The notes: generated by a model not told the origin, from the sequence alone. Positions 18,413 to 27,472 are shown, counted from the first letter of the stretch. The stretch: 49,048 nucleotides of DNA from an uncultured Christensenellaceae bacterium (GCA_910587225.1 CAJULT010000010.1:1-49048), one strand, 5' to 3'. Program-made: numbers and translations.

Positions 18413-18432
18413 CTGCTTTTAAGCAGTTTTTT
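18411..18432 (+). terminator. Terminator of the holB-ricT-trmN6 operon
   Basis: AACTGCTT (18411-18418) pairs with AAGCAGTT (18421-18428), followed by T's. The stem begins within the stop codon of trmN6. Confidence 0.85.
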
Positions 18433-18449
18433 GTTTGCGATTAAAAAGC

Positions 18450-18470
18450 TATAAAGCACACGAAGTGTGT
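18450..18470 (-). terminator. Probable terminator of spmAB
   Basis: On the minus strand ACACAC TTC GTGTGC (about 18455-18470) immediately follows the spmB stop and leads into CTTTATAGCTTTTT. The T run is interrupted, so strength is uncertain. Confidence 0.5.
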
Positions 18471-18976
18471 TACATAACTCTGCAAATCAGGCAGGCGACG
18501 ACTGAGCCGACTAGCGCGCAGATAAGTGCAACGGGAATAGCATATAACAGCTTTTTAACTTTGGTTTGTGAGAAATAGACAGTTGCAACATAAAAAATGG
18601 TTTCGCTGCAACCAAGTATTACGCATGCGCAGCGAGAAATATAACTGTCTGGTCCATAGCGAACTAGCACATCTTCAAGAAGGCCATAACTTCCCGCGCC
18701 GGTAAAAGGACGGAGAAGAACTAGTTCGATAAGTTCGGACGGTATACCTAGAAAGCCAAAAACGGGAGAAAGTAGGTTTGCTAAGATTGCGGTTATTCCG
18801 CTTGCGCGAAGAAGAGCCACCGCAATCATTATTGCGGCGATAAAAGGGAAAATGTCAACTACCAGAGAAATAGACTTTTTTGCACCTTTGACAAAGGTGT
18901 CATAGGTGTTTACTTTTTTAATATAGCAGTAGCCAAAAAGCGCTACAAAGAGAACGGGGATGATATATGCGCTCAC
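18470..18976 (-). CDS. spmB: Spore maturation protein B
   Basis: The 168-aa membrane protein has the nucleoside-transporter gate domain shared by SpmA and SpmB, with segments such as PVLFVALFGYCYIKKVNTYDTF, the conserved VDIFPFIAAIMIAVALLRASG and LLRPFTGAGSYGLLEDV. In Bacillus SpmA and SpmB are needed for full dehydration of the spore core. It starts with the ATGA overlap with spmA. It is strong evidence that this organism, or its recent ancestor, makes endospores. Confidence 0.92.
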   Translation of the reverse strand: MSAYIIPVLFVALFGYCYIKKVNTYDTFVKGAKKSISLVVDIFPFIAAIMIAVALLRASGITAILANLLSPVFGFLGIPSELIELVLLRPFTGAGSYGLLEDVLVRYGPDSYISRCACVILGCSETIFYVATVYFSQTKVKKLLYAIPVALICALVGSVVACLICRVM

Positions 18977-19542
18977 GACTTCCTCCGTTTGTAAAGTTTG
19001 CTAAAAAATTTGACTAAGATTATTCCTAGTCCAGAAGTGACAGTTGTGGCAAGTATGGTCGGCAAAATAATATCGGCAGGGGCGGTTGAGCCAGTAGCGG
19101 CGCGAAGACCGATAACGGTGCTAGGCAGTAGCTGAATTGAGGTTGCGTTGATGACAATTAGCATTATCATAGCAGTTGTTGCCACGCCCGAGCCGTCATC
19201 AAGCGCTTTCATAGCTTTAATGCCCATAGGAGTTGCCGCATTTCCAAGTCCAAGCATGTTTGCTGACATGTTAAGAGCAATCATTTTTTCAATTTCAGCA
19301 TTATCAATTTTAAAAAGTTTTTTGATGAGTGGGTGCAGTGCTTTGGCAAGTTTTTGTCCGAGGCCGCTTGCATCTACAAGTTCTAGTATCCCAAGCCAGA
19401 CAGCATATACTGCGCAAAGCTCAACGCAGAGTTTGAGCTCGCCAGTTGAGGCGGTAACCATTTCGGTTACAATAGAGGCTGGGCTTGTCCACACGAGAAA
19501 GCACATTGAACTAAGTATCATAAAAAGCCAAATTCTGTTCAT
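18973..19542 (-). CDS. spmA: Spore maturation protein A
   Basis: The 189-aa membrane protein carries the SpmA gate-domain segments VWLGILELVDASGLGQKLA and NMSANMLGLGNAATPMGIKAM, which are highly characteristic. It works with SpmB in spore core dehydration. There is no Shine-Dalgarno before the ATG at 19542; a TATATT ends 5 nt upstream, but a sporulation sigma factor may recognise other bases here, so I do not assign a promoter. It is divergent from tatD. Confidence 0.92.
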   Translation of the reverse strand: MNRIWLFMILSSMCFLVWTSPASIVTEMVTASTGELKLCVELCAVYAVWLGILELVDASGLGQKLAKALHPLIKKLFKIDNAEIEKMIALNMSANMLGLGNAATPMGIKAMKALDDGSGVATTAMIMLIVINATSIQLLPSTVIGLRAATGSTAPADIILPTILATTVTSGLGIILVKFFSKLYKRRKS

Positions 19543-19598
19543 GGAATAATATATGAAAATTAGGGTTGGTTTAGAATTGAGCTAAGGTATAAGAATTG

Positions 19599-19629
19599 TT
19601 GACTTTTGGCTGAAAATCGTCAATAATAT
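19599..19629 (+). promoter_or_regulatory. Promoter of tatD-rsmA
   Basis: TTGACT (19599-19604), a 17-bp spacer and AATAAT (19622-19627), with TAATAT as an alternative two bases on. AAGGAG (19634-19639) is the ribosome-binding site for the ATG at 19645. Confidence 0.55.
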
Positions 19630-19644
19630 AGGCAAGGAGAAATT

Positions 19645-20412
19645 ATGTTTATTGATACCCATGCGCATTTGCAAGATGCGCGCTTTGATGAAAATTTTGA
19701 AGAGGTACTCGCTTACGCTGATGAAATGAATGTTAAAAAAATAATTTGTAGCGGAAGCAGTTTGCCTACATCTATAGAGGCGGCGGCTATTGCTGAAAAC
19801 TATCCAATGGTTTATGCGTCAGTTGGCGTTCACCCCCAAGACGTTGATAAACTTGACCGAAAAGGGTTGACAACCCTTGAAAATTTGGCAAAAAACAACA
19901 AAAAAGTGGTTGCGATAGGTGAAATAGGGCTTGAATATCTAGATGGCTGCCCTGATAAAGAAATTCAAAAAGAAGCTTTTTTAAACCAAATAAAACTTGC
20001 AAATAAGCTGGGACTTCCGATAGTTATTCATTGCAGAGAAGCTGTTGGCGACTGTCTGCAAATTTTGGAAGAGAATAAAGCTTTGCTTTGCGGCGGAACT
20101 TTTCATTGTTTTAGCGAAAGCTACGAAAGCGCGCAAAGAGTGCTGGCGCTTGGGCTTCATATTTCGGTTGGCGGGGTTGTAACTTTTAAAAATGCCAAAA
20201 GACTTCAAGAAGTGGTAACTAAACTTCCACTTGAAAGACTTATTCTTGAAACCGATTGCCCTTGGCTTGCTCCTGAGCCTAACAGAGGAAAACTCAACCA
20301 GAGCGGATATATTCCTTACATTGCTGAAAAGGTGGCTCAGCTAAAGGGGGTAAGTGTGAGCGAAGTTATGGTAAAGACGACCGAAAACGCAAGGAGGCTT
20401 TTTAAATTATGA
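19645..20412 (+). CDS. tatD: TatD family metal-dependent hydrolase
   Basis: The 255-aa TIM-barrel protein shows all the TatD metal ligands: DTHAHLQD (H6, H8), IGEIGLEYL with the bridging Glu, VIHCREA, GTFHCFSE and ETDCPWLAPEP. TatD enzymes are divalent-metal deoxyribonucleases or 3'-exonucleases acting in DNA and RNA quality control. It is immediately upstream of rsmA with an ATGA overlap, a pairing conserved in many Firmicutes. Confidence 0.92.
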   Translation: MFIDTHAHLQDARFDENFEEVLAYADEMNVKKIICSGSSLPTSIEAAAIAENYPMVYASVGVHPQDVDKLDRKGLTTLENLAKNNKKVVAIGEIGLEYLDGCPDKEIQKEAFLNQIKLANKLGLPIVIHCREAVGDCLQILEENKALLCGGTFHCFSESYESAQRVLALGLHISVGGVVTFKNAKRLQEVVTKLPLERLILETDCPWLAPEPNRGKLNQSGYIPYIAEKVAQLKGVSVSEVMVKTTENARRLFKL

Positions 20413-21197
20413 GCCATACATTTAAGAAAAAATTTGGGCAAAACTTTTTGACTGACACAAACCTACTTGCTGCTATTGTTAGCGATGCGGGTATATGTGA
20501 AAAGGATGAAGTGCTTGAAATAGGAGCAGGGGAAGGCGCGCTTACAAAGCAGCTTGCCTTAGCTGCTAAAAAAGTGGTAAGCTTTGAAATAGATAAAGAA
20601 CTTGAATTTACTTTAAAATCACTCAACCTTGAAAATGTTGAGTTTGTTTTTGGTGACGTACTTAAAACACCGCTTGAAGAAATTGAAAATCATTTCAAGG
20701 GCGAATATAAACTTGTGGCAAACCTTCCTTATTATATTACTACGCCGCTGCTCTTTAAATTTTTAGAAGGTAGCGCCCGCGTTCAAAGCTTAACTATTAT
20801 GGTGCAAAAAGAGGTAGCGCTAAGATTAAAGGCAATGCCGGGGAGCAAGGATTATGGCATACTTAGCGTTATGACTCAGTTTTATGGAAGCGGTGTGATT
20901 ACTAGGAATGTGGGAAGACAGATGTTTTATCCTGTGCCTAATGTGGACTCAGCGGTTGTGCGAATTGACATTGATAGGGACAAATATAGCGGGATTGACC
21001 CAAAAGGTTTCTCAACGCTTGTACGCAACGCGTTTGCAATGAGAAGAAAAACGCTGCTTAACAATTTGACAGCAGCTGGTTATTCTAAAGACGTTTTGCT
21101 CGAAAAAATCGGCACGGCAACCCTTGCCAAACGGGCGGAGAGCCTTAGCTGCGACGATTTTGTTGCTCTTTATACAAAATTGACATCCGCTATGTGA
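20409..21197 (+). CDS. rsmA: 16S rRNA A1518/A1519 dimethyltransferase
   Basis: The 262-aa protein is RsmA/KsgA: KKFGQNFLTD at the N-terminus, SAM loop EIGAGEGALTKQL, acidic FEIDKEL, the catalytic NLPYYITTPLLF and a C-terminal helical domain with RNAFAMRRKTLLNNL. It dimethylates two adjacent adenines at the 3' end of 16S rRNA late in small-subunit assembly; loss gives kasugamycin resistance. It is translationally coupled to tatD. I see no convincing terminator in the 141 bp downstream. Confidence 0.95.
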   Translation: MSHTFKKKFGQNFLTDTNLLAAIVSDAGICEKDEVLEIGAGEGALTKQLALAAKKVVSFEIDKELEFTLKSLNLENVEFVFGDVLKTPLEEIENHFKGEYKLVANLPYYITTPLLFKFLEGSARVQSLTIMVQKEVALRLKAMPGSKDYGILSVMTQFYGSGVITRNVGRQMFYPVPNVDSAVVRIDIDRDKYSGIDPKGFSTLVRNAFAMRRKTLLNNLTAAGYSKDVLLEKIGTATLAKRAESLSCDDFVALYTKLTSAM

Positions 21198-21279
21198 CTT
21201 TGTTTAGCAGTTTCTTAAACGATGAAAAAACAGACGGCGTTTGAAGCGTGAAAAAACTTTTCAATCTTCTCAAAAACTG

Positions 21280-21308
21280 TTGTTTTTTGGATTATTATTT
21301 GTTATAAT
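21280..21308 (+). promoter_or_regulatory. Promoter of the VirB6-like gene
   Basis: TTGTTT (21280-21285), 17-bp spacer, and extended -10 TGT TATAAT (21300-21308). AAGGAGGGG follows before the ATG at 21339. Confidence 0.7.
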
Positions 21309-21338
21309 GTAGATGATAATATATAAGGAGGGGCAGGC

Positions 21339-23867
21339 ATGTCAGTATCAGTACTTGCAGCAAGTATTTGGGATTATATTGCGGCATTCTTTGGTTACAT
21401 ACCAAAAGCCATGTATTTTATGTATGCTGCTCTTGCAAGTGTGATTGACCTTTTCCAGTTCCTGCTCCGTAAACTTATCGGCTTAGACACCTTTTATATA
21501 AACGGGGAAGCCGTTACAAACCAAGACCCAGTTTTACAATTTATCTATGGGATTCTGGGAATAGGCGAGAATGCTGGGGAATACTCCGCACTTCAAACTG
21601 TATTTTGGTCACTTGTTATTTTCGGTGCGATCGTTTTAGTTTTGAGTTTAATTGTCGCAATTATTAAATCACACTATCAAGAAGATGCGGCAAAGACCTC
21701 TCCGGTTGGCTATGTTTATACAGCTATTAAAGCTGTACTTACATTTGCCATTGTTCCAGTTACAGTAATCGCAGGCTTTTGGCTTTCAAGTTTCCTTTTA
21801 AGAACGCTTGATAATATCACCTCAACAGTAGCTGATGAAGAAACAATTAAAGGTATTTATGGTTCGGGCGCTGATGAGTTTGTTAGTTATGATTTGACTG
21901 TTGGCAATAATGAAACCAAGAAAGTTTACACAAGGTATGACTTTTTCAGTTTAGGCGGACCGTCTTCAACTCAAACTTTTTCGGGTATGGTTTTCAAGAC
22001 GGCGGCATATAATGCAAACCGTGTAAGAAATGGTTCTTATACTGAAAGTAAGAAACCCCCACTATCAGGAAATAAAACTCATGTAACAGGGAAAAGCTTA
22101 CCTGCTGTATTTGGACAAGACATTCCATCTGATGTAGATTGGCAATCATGGGTTGCATATCAAGTGGACTATGCGTTTGCAAATAACTTGGACTTGAAAG
22201 AAACGGCGCATATTACGGAACTATGGGATGAATCTCCATTGGTCGAGGTGTCAATATCTGCGGCATTAAGTCCTGTTTTCGTAATAACTGCGGGTGTTGG
22301 AAACTTTTCAAAGTACAATGTGGAACTTGTATGGTGCTACTACAACCTTTGGTCATTTAACTTCCTTGTAGGATTTGCCGCAATCATTTTAATGGCTACA
22401 ATATTTATGAATATTATATTTGGTCTTATGAAGAGGCTCATCCAGTGCGTTGTTTTGTTTATTATCTATCCTGCAACACTTGGACTTGCGCCGCTTGATG
22501 AATTTAAGGCGTTTAAGAGTTGGCGTTCTAATTTCATGAAATATATGCTTTCGGCATTTGGTGCAATTATTGGTACAAACCTTTTATTCTTAGTCTTGCC
22601 GTATTTCCAAAATATAACCTTTATTACAGGGCTAGATGATTCGGGGATGAATTCAGTTAAAGGAGCGCTTGTTGGATATATAAGTCTACCTGACCTGCTT
22701 ATTCAAACCTTAATAATCATTGTAGGCCTTAACATGATTAAAGAGTTTATTGCTTTCTTCTCAGAACTGGTTGGTGGAGTTAACCTTGAAAAAGAAGGTG
22801 AGGCTGCTAAGAAAGCTGTCGGAGAACCTCTTGTTAAAGCGGGTAAACTTGCAGCAAGCGTAGCGCTCACAGCCGCAACTGGTGGAATGGGTGGTATGGC
22901 TCTCAATATGGCTAAGAAAGGAATTACTACTGCAGCTGCTAAGAGAAATGCCAATAAAGCTGCTGGGAAAGGAATTGCTGCACAACACCAAGCAGATGAA
23001 TTGAATGAAGGTCTTGGACAGTATGATAATGCAGACTTTGTAAAAGAAAATAAAGAAAAAGCTAAAAAAGAGATGGGCTCAATGTGGCGCGATCGCGCTA
23101 ATAGTTCTAAGGCTGATGAATGGAGAGAAGAGGCAAAGAAAAAGGCGGACAAGAAGAAAGGCTTGAAGGCCGGTTCAGCCGAATACAACAAATTTATTGA
23201 AGATAGCGTTAATGCCAAAATTGGTGAAGACCTCGCAAAAGACAAGGACTATCAAGCACTACAAAGAACTGCAAGCGACGGGATTAAAGAGAAAGATCGT
23301 GACGCTCTTGCAAAAAGAGATAAATATCAACAAGAAGCTGATATGTTCACAACTCGTGCCCAAAATATTCGCACAACTAACTTTATGGATAAGGACGGCA
23401 ATGCAGTTCCTCAACAAGGCAAGCAAATGTGGAAATCTTGGGGTAAAGATTTTGGTGGATCAATACTCAAAGGCTTAGACGAAGGACTTAAGAATTTGAA
23501 CCTTAGTGATGTTACAAAGAAGATTGCGGGAGTATTTACTAACCTTTCTACTTCTAAGTTTGACGATAGTCTCAAACCTACAGGAATATATGGCGGTGGA
23601 TATGTTGCTGCTCAATCCGATGATGAACTTCAACAGCGTAAAGCTTTGAGAAAAGCCTCTGCTGGAGCATTTGGTGCTTCGGTTGCTGGAGCGCTCTTTG
23701 GATACGGTTCATATGGATCTAAAGAAAAGGCTAGAGCAACAGGAGATAAAGCACTTCAAGAGCAGATTGATGAAACTAAGAAAACTACTACGGCTATTGA
23801 AGATCAAACTAAGAAGTTTGACGAGCTTATCAAAGCTATTAAAGATAGCGGAATTGCCAAGAAGTAA
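21339..23867 (+). CDS. Orphan VirB6/TrbL-like polytopic membrane protein
   Basis: The 842-aa protein has two halves. Residues 1-480 contain seven or so hydrophobic helices separated by a soluble loop (about 160-310); the spacing, the helix IPKAMYFMYAALASVIDLF and the block MNIIFGLMKRLIQCVVLFIIYPATLGLAP are like VirB6/TrbL channel proteins of Gram-positive conjugative systems. Residues 490-842 are a charged, Ala/Lys-rich tail with coiled coil and a short Gly/Ala patch (SAGAFGASVAGALFGYGSYG). No ATPase, coupling protein, relaxase or other secretion gene is nearby, so a conjugative role is not supported by context. It is monocistronic, between its own promoter and two terminators. Confidence 0.6.
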   Translation: MSVSVLAASIWDYIAAFFGYIPKAMYFMYAALASVIDLFQFLLRKLIGLDTFYINGEAVTNQDPVLQFIYGILGIGENAGEYSALQTVFWSLVIFGAIVLVLSLIVAIIKSHYQEDAAKTSPVGYVYTAIKAVLTFAIVPVTVIAGFWLSSFLLRTLDNITSTVADEETIKGIYGSGADEFVSYDLTVGNNETKKVYTRYDFFSLGGPSSTQTFSGMVFKTAAYNANRVRNGSYTESKKPPLSGNKTHVTGKSLPAVFGQDIPSDVDWQSWVAYQVDYAFANNLDLKETAHITELWDESPLVEVSISAALSPVFVITAGVGNFSKYNVELVWCYYNLWSFNFLVGFAAIILMATIFMNIIFGLMKRLIQCVVLFIIYPATLGLAPLDEFKAFKSWRSNFMKYMLSAFGAIIGTNLLFLVLPYFQNITFITGLDDSGMNSVKGALVGYISLPDLLIQTLIIIVGLNMIKEFIAFFSELVGGVNLEKEGEAAKKAVGEPLVKAGKLAASVALTAATGGMGGMALNMAKKGITTAAAKRNANKAAGKGIAAQHQADELNEGLGQYDNADFVKENKEKAKKEMGSMWRDRANSSKADEWREEAKKKADKKKGLKAGSAEYNKFIEDSVNAKIGEDLAKDKDYQALQRTASDGIKEKDRDALAKRDKYQQEADMFTTRAQNIRTTNFMDKDGNAVPQQGKQMWKSWGKDFGGSILKGLDEGLKNLNLSDVTKKIAGVFTNLSTSKFDDSLKPTGIYGGGYVAAQSDDELQQRKALRKASAGAFGASVAGALFGYGSYGSKEKARATGDKALQEQIDETKKTTTAIEDQTKKFDELIKAIKDSGIAKK

Positions 23868-23870
23868 CGA

Positions 23871-23902
23871 AAAAAGAAGATGCAAATGCATCTTCTTTTT
23901 TG
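23871..23902 (+). terminator. Strong terminator after the VirB6-like gene
   Basis: A 14-bp perfect stem, AAAAAGAAGATGCA (23871-23884) against TGCATCTTCTTTTT (23887-23900), followed by T's. Confidence 0.88.
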
Positions 23903-23919
23903 TGCTGTTAGCACTTTTT
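23902..23919 (+). terminator. Back-up terminator
   Basis: GTGCT (23902-23906) pairs with AGCAC (23910-23914), followed by five T's, directly after the preceding terminator. Confidence 0.6.
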
Positions 23920-24085
23920 AAAATTTGACATAATCAATGTTTCGTACAAGAGTTTTGTACATGCACTTTTTTAAAAAGCGGCAACGCCGAAAAAATAAAT
24001 ATTTTTGCAAAAAATCGACTATGGTTATATTTATATTACGATACACGGACGAAGAGGGCTGAAAAGCCCTCTAAATTTTTATAAA
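23920..24085 (+). other. Intergenic stretch with a possible small RNA
   Basis: No gene is visible here. A degenerate copy of the GCGGC hairpin lies near 23975. TTGCAA (24005-24010) and TATTTA (24028-24033) are spaced 17 bp apart, and a GAAA-capped stem AGAGGGCT/AGCCCTCT (24053-24072) followed by AAATTTTT could end a transcript of roughly 40 nt. A small RNA is possible but unproven; the hairpin could also only insulate nrdD. Confidence 0.3.
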
Positions 24086-24144
24086 GCACAATATATGGAA
24101 AAGGTTAATTTTGCTTGACACTATATATTGTGTTTTGCTATGAT
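24086..24144 (+). promoter_or_regulatory. nrdD promoter with tandem NrdR boxes
   Basis: The promoter is TTGACA (24115-24120), 18-bp spacer, extended -10 TGC TATGAT (24136-24144). ACACTATATATTGTGT (24118-24133) is a full 16-bp palindrome matching the NrdR box consensus ACACwATATwTwGTGT and covers the -35 and spacer. A half-matching box GCACAATATATGGAAA (24086-24101) begins exactly 32 bp upstream, the three-turn spacing known for NrdR tandem boxes. NrdR is the ATP/dATP-sensing repressor of ribonucleotide reductase genes, so binding here should block RNA polymerase. Confidence 0.9.
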
Positions 24145-24177
24145 AGAGATAACAATGAAAAAAAGGAGAAAAATGCT

Positions 24178-26547
24178 ATGGAAAAAATCATTAAACGAGA
24201 TGGACGGGTTGTGGACTATGACCTAGGAAAGATTGAGAACGCTATTATGAAAGCTATGCTTTCTAGCGGCGAGGGCAATGTAAAAGACTGCAAACATTTG
24301 GCAAGTCTTGTAGAAGCTGACCTTAACAAGAGCTTTGGCAAGCGTTATCCAACTGTTGAAGAAATTCAGGATACGGTTGAGCGTATACTTATGACAAACG
24401 GCTACAGCGATGTTGCTAAAAGCTACATCCTTTATCGTGATAAGCAGGAAAAGGTGAGAAACGCTTCTACCACCTTACTTGACTATCGTCAAACCATTGA
24501 TAAATATCTTAGCCTTAACGACTGGCGAGTTAAGGAAAATTCGACCGTTACCTATTCAGTGGGCGGACTTATTCTCAATGAGGCAGGTGCGATGACTGCC
24601 AACTATTGGCTCACCGAAGTTTATGACGAAGAGATTGGTAATGCACACAAGAATTGTGACATACACCTTCATGACCTTTCTATGCTTACAGGTTACTGTG
24701 CGGGCTGGTCGCTTAAACAACTTATTGAAGAGGGACTGGGCGGAGTTCCGGGTAAGATTTCATCTTCACCGGCATCACACCTATCGACACTTTGCAATCA
24801 AATGGTAAATTTCCTTGGCATTATGCAAAATGAGTGGGCAGGAGCGCAGGCGTTCTCATCCTTTGATACCTATCTTGCACCATTTGTAAAAGTTGATAAC
24901 CTTACTTATAAAGAGGTTAAGCAGTGCATTCAGTCATTTGTGTACGGCGTAAACACTCCATCGCGCTGGGGAACACAAGCGCCATTTACAAACATTACAC
25001 TTGACTGGGTTGTGCCAAAAGACCTTGCAGATCTTCCTGCAATAGTTGGTGGCAAGCCGCAGAATTTTAAATACAAAGACTGCGTTAAAGAAATGGAAAT
25101 GGTCAACAAAGCCTTTATCGAAATTATGATTGAGGGTGATGCGAACGGGCGTGGATTCCAATATCCTATTCCGACCTATTCAATCACTCGTGACTTTGAC
25201 TGGTCAGACACCGAAAACAACAGACTTCTCTTTGAGATGACAACCAAGTATGGCACTCCATATTTCTCCAACTATATTAATAGTGACATGGAGCCAAGTG
25301 ATGTGCGTAGTATGTGCTGCCGTCTTCGTCTTGACCTAAGAGAGCTTCGCAAGAAGAGCGGCGGGTTCTTTGGTAGCGGGGAAAGTACAGGTTCAGTCGG
25401 CGTTGTTACTATAAATATGCCACGAATTGCATATCTTTCACAGACTGAAGAAGAGTTCTTCACTCGTCTTGACAAAATCATGGATATTTCAGCGCGTTCA
25501 CTTAAAATTAAGCGTAACACTATTACAAAACTTATGGAAGCAGGGCTTTATCCTTATACTAAGCGCTACCTTGGCAGTTTTGACAATCACTTCTCTACCA
25601 TTGGCCTTGTAGGGATGAACGAGGCGTGCCTGAACGCGTGTTGGCTTCGTGAAAACCTGATCAATGAAAAAGCACAAGCTTTTACACAAAAGGTACTTAA
25701 TCACATGCGTGAACGCCTTAGTGATTATCAAGAACAGTATGGCGACCTTTATAACTTAGAGGCAACCCCAGCTGAATCAACTTCATATCGTCTTGCTAAG
25801 CATGACAAAGAGCGTTATCCTGATATTATCACAGCTAACGAAAATGGTTCACCTTATTATACCAACAGTTCGCACCTTCCAGTAGGGTTTACAGAGGATA
25901 TCTTTGAAGCGCTTGATATTCAAGACAATCTTCAAACTCTTTATACTTCGGGAACTGTTTTCCATGCATTCCTTGGACAGAAGCTTGACAACTGGCAAAC
26001 AACAGCCAAGCTTGTACGCAAGATTGCAGAGAATTACAAACTTCCATATTACACAATGAGTCCTACATATTCAATCTGCCACAATCATGGATATCTCGCT
26101 GGTGAGCAGAAGATATGTCCTGTTTGCGGTGAAAAGACTGAGGTTTATAGCCGTATTACTGGCTACTATCGCCCAGTACAAAACTGGAACGTAGGAAAAA
26201 CCCAAGAGTTTGCAGATAGAAAGGTTTACAACATCGCAAATTCGCACTTAAAGGGCAAAGAGCACGCAAGTTGCGATTGCCGTCATGAACATGTTGAAAA
26301 TGACCGCGACGAACTTCTCTTATTTACGACCAAAACTTGCCCAAACTGCAAAATGGCGAAAGCGCTTCTTGACCGCGCAGGTATCAAATACACAACCATA
26401 GACGCAGAAGAGCAAAAGGAACTTACTTATAAGTATAATGTACGCAAAGCGCCAACTCTGCTTGTGCCTAATGGCGACGAGTACGATGTTTACGCAAGCG
26501 CGGGCGAAATTAATCGCTTTATCGGAGGAGTTAAAGACAGGGCATGA
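24178..26547 (+). CDS. nrdD: Anaerobic ribonucleoside-triphosphate reductase with fused glutaredoxin-like domain
   Basis: The 789-aa class III reductase makes dNTPs without oxygen. In order: an N-terminal ATP-cone (IIKRDGRVVDYDLGKIE, residues 3-90) for allosteric control; the ten-stranded barrel with HLHDL and the active-site loop around MCCRLRLDL; the zinc site CHNHGYL...CPVCGE; and the glycyl radical motif SRITGYYRP with G662. Beyond the usual end is a 75-residue thioredoxin-fold domain with redox pair C721-P-N-C724. This domain could serve as the built-in reductant in place of formate. GGAG precedes the ATG at 24178. It overlaps trxB by ATGA, so reductase and its electron source are made together. 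Confidence 0.95.
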   Translation: MEKIIKRDGRVVDYDLGKIENAIMKAMLSSGEGNVKDCKHLASLVEADLNKSFGKRYPTVEEIQDTVERILMTNGYSDVAKSYILYRDKQEKVRNASTTLLDYRQTIDKYLSLNDWRVKENSTVTYSVGGLILNEAGAMTANYWLTEVYDEEIGNAHKNCDIHLHDLSMLTGYCAGWSLKQLIEEGLGGVPGKISSSPASHLSTLCNQMVNFLGIMQNEWAGAQAFSSFDTYLAPFVKVDNLTYKEVKQCIQSFVYGVNTPSRWGTQAPFTNITLDWVVPKDLADLPAIVGGKPQNFKYKDCVKEMEMVNKAFIEIMIEGDANGRGFQYPIPTYSITRDFDWSDTENNRLLFEMTTKYGTPYFSNYINSDMEPSDVRSMCCRLRLDLRELRKKSGGFFGSGESTGSVGVVTINMPRIAYLSQTEEEFFTRLDKIMDISARSLKIKRNTITKLMEAGLYPYTKRYLGSFDNHFSTIGLVGMNEACLNACWLRENLINEKAQAFTQKVLNHMRERLSDYQEQYGDLYNLEATPAESTSYRLAKHDKERYPDIITANENGSPYYTNSSHLPVGFTEDIFEALDIQDNLQTLYTSGTVFHAFLGQKLDNWQTTAKLVRKIAENYKLPYYTMSPTYSICHNHGYLAGEQKICPVCGEKTEVYSRITGYYRPVQNWNVGKTQEFADRKVYNIANSHLKGKEHASCDCRHEHVENDRDELLLFTTKTCPNCKMAKALLDRAGIKYTTIDAEEQKELTYKYNVRKAPTLLVPNGDEYDVYASAGEINRFIGGVKDRA

Positions 26548-27446
26548 GTGATGTAATAATACTAGGCGCAGGGCCGGCAGGTATGACTGCCGCCCTTTAT
26601 TGCCTTAGAAATGGAAAAAGTGTAACAATTTTTGAAAAGAATGCAGTTGGCGGGCAGATTGCTATTGCACCGCGCGTTGAAAATTATCCCGCTATTGACA
26701 GCATTACCGGCGAGGAGCTGAGCGATAAAATGTTTCAACAGATTCTCGATAAAGGTGTTGATTTTCAGTTTGGTGAGGTAGACGAAATTAAAAAAGAGGG
26801 CGACCATTTTGTAGTTGCAACTCAAGAGGAAAGATTTACTGCACGCAGCGTGATAATTGCTGTGGGAGTTAAACGACGAACACTTAATATAGAGGGCGAA
26901 GAAGAGTTGGTTGGTCATGGCATAAGCTATTGTGCCATTTGTGACGGGCCTTTCTATAAGGATGAGGAGGTTGTGCTTGTCGGCGATGCTAACTCTGCGC
27001 TTCAATATGCGCTTCTGCTTGCTTCTTATTGTAAGAAAGTTAAAATGGTGACCATGTTTGACCACTTTTTTGGGGATGACGCTCTCATTAAGCAGGTTAA
27101 GGCAAATCCTAAAATTGAGGTTATTCATGACTACAAAACGGTCGGCTTTGAAGGGGAAAAAGAACTTGAAGCTGTTAATTTCGTAAATGCCGCGGGAGAT
27201 AAGCTGCGAATTGCAACGCGTGCATTGTTTGTTGCAATCGGGCAGGTATCAAGCAATACCGCTTTTGCTGATATGGTTGACCTTGACAAGGGCGGCTTTA
27301 TAATCGCTGATGACGACATGAAAACCAAGACAGAAGGACTATTTGTCTGCGGTGATTGTAGAGCGAAAACTGTTAGGCAGGTAACAACCGCATGCGGTGA
27401 CGGCGCAATTGCTGCGACCTCGGCTTGCAAATATTTAGATAAATAA
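26544..27446 (+). CDS. trxB: Thioredoxin reductase-like flavoprotein
   Basis: The 300-aa protein is a two-domain thioredoxin reductase: FAD loop ILGAGPAGMTAALY, redox pair C130-AI-C133 in SYCAICDGPF, and the C-terminal FAD segment GLFVCGDCRAK. The NADPH loop reads LVGDANSALQYAL rather than GGGNSA, so the nucleotide preference may differ from classical NADPH enzymes. Being coupled to nrdD, it most likely reduces the CPNC domain fused to NrdD, forming a complete electron chain to the class III reductase. Confidence 0.9.
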   Translation: MSDVIILGAGPAGMTAALYCLRNGKSVTIFEKNAVGGQIAIAPRVENYPAIDSITGEELSDKMFQQILDKGVDFQFGEVDEIKKEGDHFVVATQEERFTARSVIIAVGVKRRTLNIEGEEELVGHGISYCAICDGPFYKDEEVVLVGDANSALQYALLLASYCKKVKMVTMFDHFFGDDALIKQVKANPKIEVIHDYKTVGFEGEKELEAVNFVNAAGDKLRIATRALFVAIGQVSSNTAFADMVDLDKGGFIIADDDMKTKTEGLFVCGDCRAKTVRQVTTACGDGAIAATSACKYLDK

Positions 27447-27472
27447 AAAACACGCAACTCGCGTGTTTTTTA
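27446..27472. terminator. Bidirectional terminator between trxB and nrdG
   Basis: AAAAACACGC (27446-27455) and GCGTGTTTTT (27461-27470) pair around a 5-nt loop, serving both convergent genes. Confidence 0.87.

Noticed and set aside
18973..19542. Leaderless promoter for spmA
   Set aside because: TATATT lies at a suitable distance, but spmA is normally under a sporulation sigma factor, so a housekeeping -10 there is not convincing.
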